Shown: positions 59,273 through 64,000 of the stretch, piece by piece
How the letters are laid out: every line of letters starts with the position of its first letter
Position numbering within the stretch: the stretch's first letter is position 1
Assembly: GCA_013398955.1 (NCBI GenBank)
Contig: VWPU01012686.1
Coordinates: 186,001-250,000, forward strand
Direction of reading: 5' to 3'
Length of the DNA stretch: 64,000 nt
Origin: Callaeas wilsoni
Taxonomy: Eukaryota > Chordata > Aves > Passeriformes > Callaeidae
The notes under the pieces: model-generated
Told to the model about the DNA's origin: nothing
The model's database searches: none
What the model saw: only the letters and a program-made list of their open reading frames with translations
Made by a program: the position numbers and the translations under genes

Positions 59273-59926
59273 TTGTTTAGTCTCAGTGATGCAAATGACA
59301 AATCTTCTTGGACTTGTTTCATTTTACAAACAGGATTGTCTTTGCTGCAGCCTGTGCTACAGCAGATGATCACACAGAGATCATCCCAGGAGATGCAGAA
59401 AGCTGTGAGCTGCTCAGCAGCAGCAGCAGAGCTGGAATTGTGTGAGCTGCCCAAACAGCTCAGGTTGGGAATGAGGCAACAGGACACTTGGAATTTAACC
59501 AAGCTTGCAATCAGCTGCTGCATGAAAGCAGCTTTGTCTGATTATCCCAAAGGTCCCCTTAGCTCAGCATCCAAGAGTAGCCAACAGCAGATGACAAGAG
59601 CAGAGCAGGAGCAGGAGCCAGCATATCTAATCGATATTTATCCCTGTCCTGTGTTTTGCATCTTGAGACTTTCTGCTGTAAATGTGGCTTCCATTGTTGC
59701 CTCCGGCAGCCTTTTTGGACTCATTAAAGCCTTTATCATCTACAACAAGGACTTCCCAACTCTATTAGGTGCTCGTTTTGAATCTGTCACCTGCTCATTT
59801 CACTCATTGCACCTTGTACTCGTGTTGGAAAGGACAATGAACAACTTCTCCCAGTGTTCCCAACTCACTCCCCCTGCCACTCAGGATTTATTATTTTCCT
59901 TCCCTCCAGCTGTGTCTGAGAAATAA
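59273..59926 (+). other. longest open frame in the window, unknown status
   Basis: A plus-strand frame of 217 codons runs to a stop at 59924-59926. Its first codon is TTG, and the first in-frame ATG is at codon 32 (59366), so a eukaryotic product would be 186 residues. It is rich in S, L, A and Q (AVSCSAAAAELELCELPKQL) with a weak hydrophobic stretch (VNVASIVASGSLFGLIKAFI). I recognise no domain and see no promoter or clear splice sites. It is probably a chance frame, though its length stands out. Confidence 0.15.
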
Positions 59927-60426
59927 TGTTGTAAAATCTCTGCTAAGGCAAGAATGCATTAATCACTAACTTGATTAATTACTGAAGGATCATTTCCTCC
60001 CTATGATACATATAAACCCCCAAACTTCTTCAATCAGAAGTACACGCAAGGTGTTCAGTGTCACATCCATCATCTCCATGCGCATCACTGTTGACAGAGG
60101 CAGATGTGGCTGCTCAGACAACCTCCTTACAGTGCTGAGAGACCCATGGTCAAACCTCCGCCTTGCTGGGCAGGATGTGTGAGCAGTCCAGCAGCAGTAA
60201 AACTTCTTAGTTTTGGGAAGTTGTCCCATGGTGACTCTCTGCTTCCCAGTTCCAACCCTGCCTCTTTATGGCATTTACACCCCTGACTCCTCAGCTGTCA
60301 CGCATAACTGTGTGCACACTGGAAACTGTCCTCAGACCTGTGGAAAAGCTCAGCTAGGGTTAGGATTGCTCCCACAGAAGAAAAGATTACTTTGCAGAAA
60401 CACCTCAGTTTTCAGTGGGCCCTACA
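59927..60426. other. unique noncoding DNA, nothing recognised
   Basis: No gene or repeat is recognised. The start (59938-59995) is AT-rich with TTGATTAATTACTG. Confidence 0.55.
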
Positions 60427-60660
60427 CATAGAATCACAGAACAATTTGAGTTGGAAGATTCTTAAAGATTATCTTATTCAAAATCCCTTGTCACAGGCAG
60501 AGACACCTTCTACTAAACCAGACTGCTCAGAGCTCCATCCAGCCTTGCCTTGAACACTTCCAGGAATGGGGCACCTAGAACTCCTCTGGTTAACCTGTTC
60601 CAGTGCCTCACCACCCTTCCACACCTTCCCACCATTAAACACAGCCTGGACTTGGATCCA
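60427..60660 (-). mobile_element. CR1 LINE 3' fragment, minus orientation, ORF2 tail readable
   Basis: The plus strand opens with CATAGAATCACAGAACAATT, the reverse complement of the CR1 end. On the minus strand the translation reads VVRHWNRLTRGV and FLEVFKARLDGALSSLV, which is the conserved C-terminal end of CR1 ORF2 (HWNRL and LEVFK blocks). About 234 bp remain, truncated near 60660. It is not functional. Confidence 0.93.
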
Positions 60661-63600
60661 CGGCCCTCACATGTCCATTGCTCCCTTCTTTGGCTTGGCT
60701 GAAGAATCTCCATGTGGGAAGCTGTTGTCCATCCCCATCCTCTACAGGCCATGATAAAGAATTTTACTCTCCATGACTGTCAAAATGAGACCATCCAGTG
60801 ACATAAAATTCACTTTGATAGGTGAAAGGAGGGTAATAATGGTAAAGCAGCTGTCAGCCCATTGCTTGAAGCCACAGAGAAAGAGCTGTGTCATGTCATG
60901 GAGACAATTCACCTTTTATCTCTGCTCTGACTTCTTCACATGGCTTGTCTTTCATCCTCTGCCATTTTCCAGCTTAGCAGCTCCTCTGCCTGGTGATCAC
61001 CCAAGAAGCCTTTAAGGTAGGAGACAAGGGCAAAGGAGGTGATACAACAGTCAAGTAGAGATTAGAAAGACACCCTAGGCTGGGAGCAGCTGGCTTGCAG
61101 TAATTTCTCTTCAGGACTAATCTTGGAAGGGGATCTCCTTTGCCCCATGCTGAGGTTGCAGAGGGACCTTGGGTCTTCCTTTGCTTTTCCCTTTGGCTAC
61201 CAGACAAACATAAACACTGATCCTCAGGGTCTGTGAAGTACCAAAGCCAAGCCCTGGTGCAGGAATCACCTTTTTGGTGCTTTTTGGAGGGTCAGAAGGA
61301 GCCTTTTGAAAGTACAAGGTCATGGGGTGCTCTGCAGCTCGTGAAAGGTGACTCAGGAGCTGTGTGGACCTTGATGGGACAAAAGTCTTTTTCTCTTTCT
61401 CCTTTTGGATGCTGAATGCACCTCTGGGCTGTGGTGCCTGCGTGACCCCGATGCACAGCACCAGGAACTGGTACCAGTCATGCTGGCAAGAGGGATGGAG
61501 TGGCTGAAATGGTTTGGAAGGACTGCCTGGAAAGGAAACACCTGTCAAGGTTCCCATTCACCAAAAAACAGAGAAGAGCTCCAGGCTATCCTGTGGCAAC
61601 CAGTGCACACCATGAGACATAACCAGCCAAACTGAGCACAGCAGAGAGATGAAACGAGTGAAGTCGTCAGAGATGGAATGTGGACATTGCTGGTTTGATC
61701 TCCAAAGGACACAACAATCTCTCTCAACTCAGTCCCTAAAATACAGGCCACAACACTTCCCTATTAAGGTAGTAGCATCTTTCCTACCAGTTTCCAAGCT
61801 CGGAAATTTTCCCAGGCTTGTGGCTGCTGGTGACCCACTGCTCAGGCAGCATAACCCAGAGGTGCTGCCTGCTCCTGCCAGATCTCACAACTTGGATGCA
61901 GTGAGCACTGCACTGTCCCCGGGGCTATTTGGAGATGCTCTGCCTCTCTAGCAGGGAGTGGGGAGGAACACAGAATTTCCAACTGCAGCCAAGAAAGCTA
62001 ATGGATACATTTCTTTTCCCAAGGCAGGCAAATTATTTCTGCTCCCAGCTGACCCCTCGACCACAAAAAACACCATAAAACAGCAAGAGTGTGTAAAAAA
62101 TAAACACAGGCACGCATCAGCCTTCTGGATTCCCGTCCCTCGAGCCAGAGGAGCTCGGGCCGCGGACAGAAGGAATGTGGTGAATAGGGAGCCATAGGGA
62201 TGGGATCAGGGACAGGAACATTTTATAACTGGCCTCTGGACCACACTGAGGAGCAGAGGGAAGGAAGAAGCATGTGAGTGATGACTACTCATATTGCAAA
62301 GGGGGGCAAATTTGAATCTCATCTGCATGTTTTGCAAGGATTGGAATTTATAGGGTAAACTGCTTGCTCTGCTGCTTTGACTCTTGCTGTATCGGCTCCT
62401 CTGGCCAAGTTTACATCAGGGCTGTCCTGATCAGCCAGGAGCCCTGCAAAGGAGTTATAACACATGGGGCTAGATTCATGCTGAAGGTTCTCAAGAATCT
62501 GTAGGGAAGTGTGCTATGAATGGAAGCATCTTTTTGCTTCTCCCTGGCACCTTGCAGCCTGCCAAGCTGGAGAGAAAGGAAGACAGAGAGAAGGCATTTT
62601 TCCACACCATGAGAGGAGCCTGAAGAGATGCCAGGGTCTGACTGTAGAAGTCTAATATAAGTTTAGATATTTCTATTCACATCAGACAAGACATCCTGCA
62701 CTGAGACTGAAGACCAGCGAAATTTGTATCAAGACATAGGGATATAGTTGGCTTAGCTCACTACAAACTGGGCTCGGAACTGCCATCTCAGCAATGGACT
62801 ATGACTGCCATTCTTGCTTCACCCAAAGGTTTTGCTTCATCAGGTTGCGAGGAGGAAGTGCCACATGGTTTAGACCTCGACTGGTTCAATGAAATAAGAA
62901 TGTCAAACTAACCAGCTTCAGCATGGGAAGGGGCTGAGTCTCCTCACCTGTGCTCCTGGACTCCCAGAGAAATCCATCCCAGAAATTTCACAGGGATTGG
63001 GACAACACAGAAATACATCTGCACTCAGTTAGTCCCCACCAGCATCTGCAACTTTCCTGCTTTTTGAGGATGCGTGTTACAACTGAGAACTAGAGTTACT
63101 CATAGAAAGTAATTCCACCAGCAGGCAGCATTGCTGGCCTCTGAGAGGATGAGCAGTGCAAGCTGATTGTGCCAGGATCTCAGCCAGCAGCACCAAGATA
63201 CCTCCACAGCCCCCACGCAGCAGTAAGTGGCACTGAGTCCTTCCCATCTGCTGTGAGACACCTGGGCTCCTGCTATCGCAGAGAACTGACAGGCAAAGCT
63301 GCTGACTGTCTTCTGGCTGTCCTAGCTCTCTTACACTTCGAGGAGTAAAGCAATCCTTCAGAGCCCAGATTTCATACCCTGACAGTAGGAGTTTTTCTTA
63401 AAAAACCTCAGAAACCTTTTTGTGAAAAATAATATTGCTTGTGACTGATGGTTGTGATGGACAGCAGCAGCAATATGAAGGAAAAAAAATAATTCTGAGA
63501 AATTCCCTGTAACAAGTAACCTACATTTTTCCTCATCACTGCATCACTAATTGTACCTCTTTAATGCATTGATTTTTTTTTCAAAAGAAGCAGAAGAGAT

Positions 63601-64000
63601 CAACAAAAGCAACAGGTTCCTTTCAAAACCCAGCTCAGCTAGCAGGAATTAGGAATTAAAGCCAGACATAATGAATAGCCTGGTGGTTTATTTGCTGTTC
63701 CTTTTGTGAAACACAGCTGCCTCCAGCAGCAGCAACAGCCCCAGAGCCATCCAGCACCAGGTCCCTCCGCCAGCTCCTGCCCCTCCTGGGTACCAGCAGA
63801 TCCTCTGGCCAAGTGCAGCAGTAGTTGTGGCACTGGGGGTGTGTTTGCTGTCTGCTCTGTCAGGCTGTCACTGTGCCCTGTGCTCTCTTTCCCTTCCTTT
63901 CTGTTTCCAAGTCCTGGGTGAGCCCAGGTGATGGCTCATACCAGAAATGTCAGAATGCAAATGCTGGTATAAAAGAAACTATTTCCAATACAAGTGGTCA
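60661..64000. other. unique noncoding DNA, nothing recognised
   Basis: No gene, RNA gene or repeat family is recognised in the last 3.3 kb. A slightly CpG-enriched spot at 62125-62170 (CTCGGGCCGCGGAC) is too small for an island. Frames of up to 146 codons (61117-61557, minus strand) have no known domain. A short CAG-rich run near 63722-63745 gives a glutamine run in one frame only by composition. Confidence 0.5.

Noticed and set aside
60357..60365. AGGGTTAGG, telomere-like word
   Set aside because: A single partial unit with no tandem array.
62125..62170. Small CpG-containing spot that might be a promoter
   Set aside because: It is far below CpG-island length, with no adjacent TATA, initiator or exon.
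63706..63921. Plus-strand frame with a glutamine run
   Set aside because: A short CAG-rich patch explains the glutamines. The remaining residues are proline- and serine-rich noise with no domain.
1..64000. CRISPR array, operon or other microbial defence system, and intact endogenous retrovirus
   Set aside because: No regularly spaced identical repeats, no ribosome-binding-site-linked gene runs, and no paired LTRs with a primer-binding site or gag-pol-like frames were seen on either strand. The repeats and texture are those of a vertebrate chromosome.

Overview
This is vertebrate nuclear DNA, most likely from a bird. Several copies of the non-LTR retrotransposon CR1 sit in it in both orientations. 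The younger ones end in the short 3' repeat typical of the family (ATTCTATGATT or ATTCTGTGA type), and some keep recognisable pieces of the CR1 reverse-transcriptase protein. I see no Alu, L1 or other mammal-type repeats, no operon-like gene packing, and only about 8% repeat by my own count. That suits an avian genome better than a turtle, crocodile or mammal one. The species cannot be named from this window.

I find no protein-coding gene that I can support. Every open frame is short (217 codons at most), many start at non-ATG codons, frames overlap on both strands, and none carries a domain I recognise other than decayed CR1 reverse transcriptase. The window is best read as intergenic DNA or the inside of a long intron. 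I see no tRNA or rRNA gene, CpG island, CRISPR array or complete DNA virus or provirus.

Layout: 1-9.9 kb is unique DNA with one AT-rich block at 1.5-1.8 kb that looks like a conserved element. From 9.9 to 13.5 kb there is a small young CR1 tail and a long ancient CR1. From 13.5 to 27.9 kb there is unique DNA with three more enhancer-like AT-rich or motif-rich blocks (15.35-15.54, 19.84-20.11 and 23.98-24.24 kb), a 48-bp tandem duplication and a small TAGCAAA-type tandem repeat. At 28 kb lies the best-preserved CR1 3' end. From 28.4 to 43 kb there is mostly unique DNA with a degenerate 30-bp minisatellite (33.3-33.6 kb), an A24 tract, a CR1 tail (35.7 kb) and homopyrimidine/homopurine tracts. 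From 43 to 61 kb there is a second ancient CR1, a third old CR1 fragment, four younger CR1 pieces and several simple repeats. The last 3.3 kb is unremarkable unique DNA.

The parts do not form a gene system. The most informative content is (a) the CR1 record, with at least two age classes, (b) several candidate conserved noncoding elements carrying SOX, POU, homeodomain, TCF or RFX-type motifs, which would fit the regulatory surroundings of a developmental gene outside the window, and (c) structure-prone tracts. Points (a) and (c) are read from the sequence. Point (b) is inference that needs cross-species alignment.
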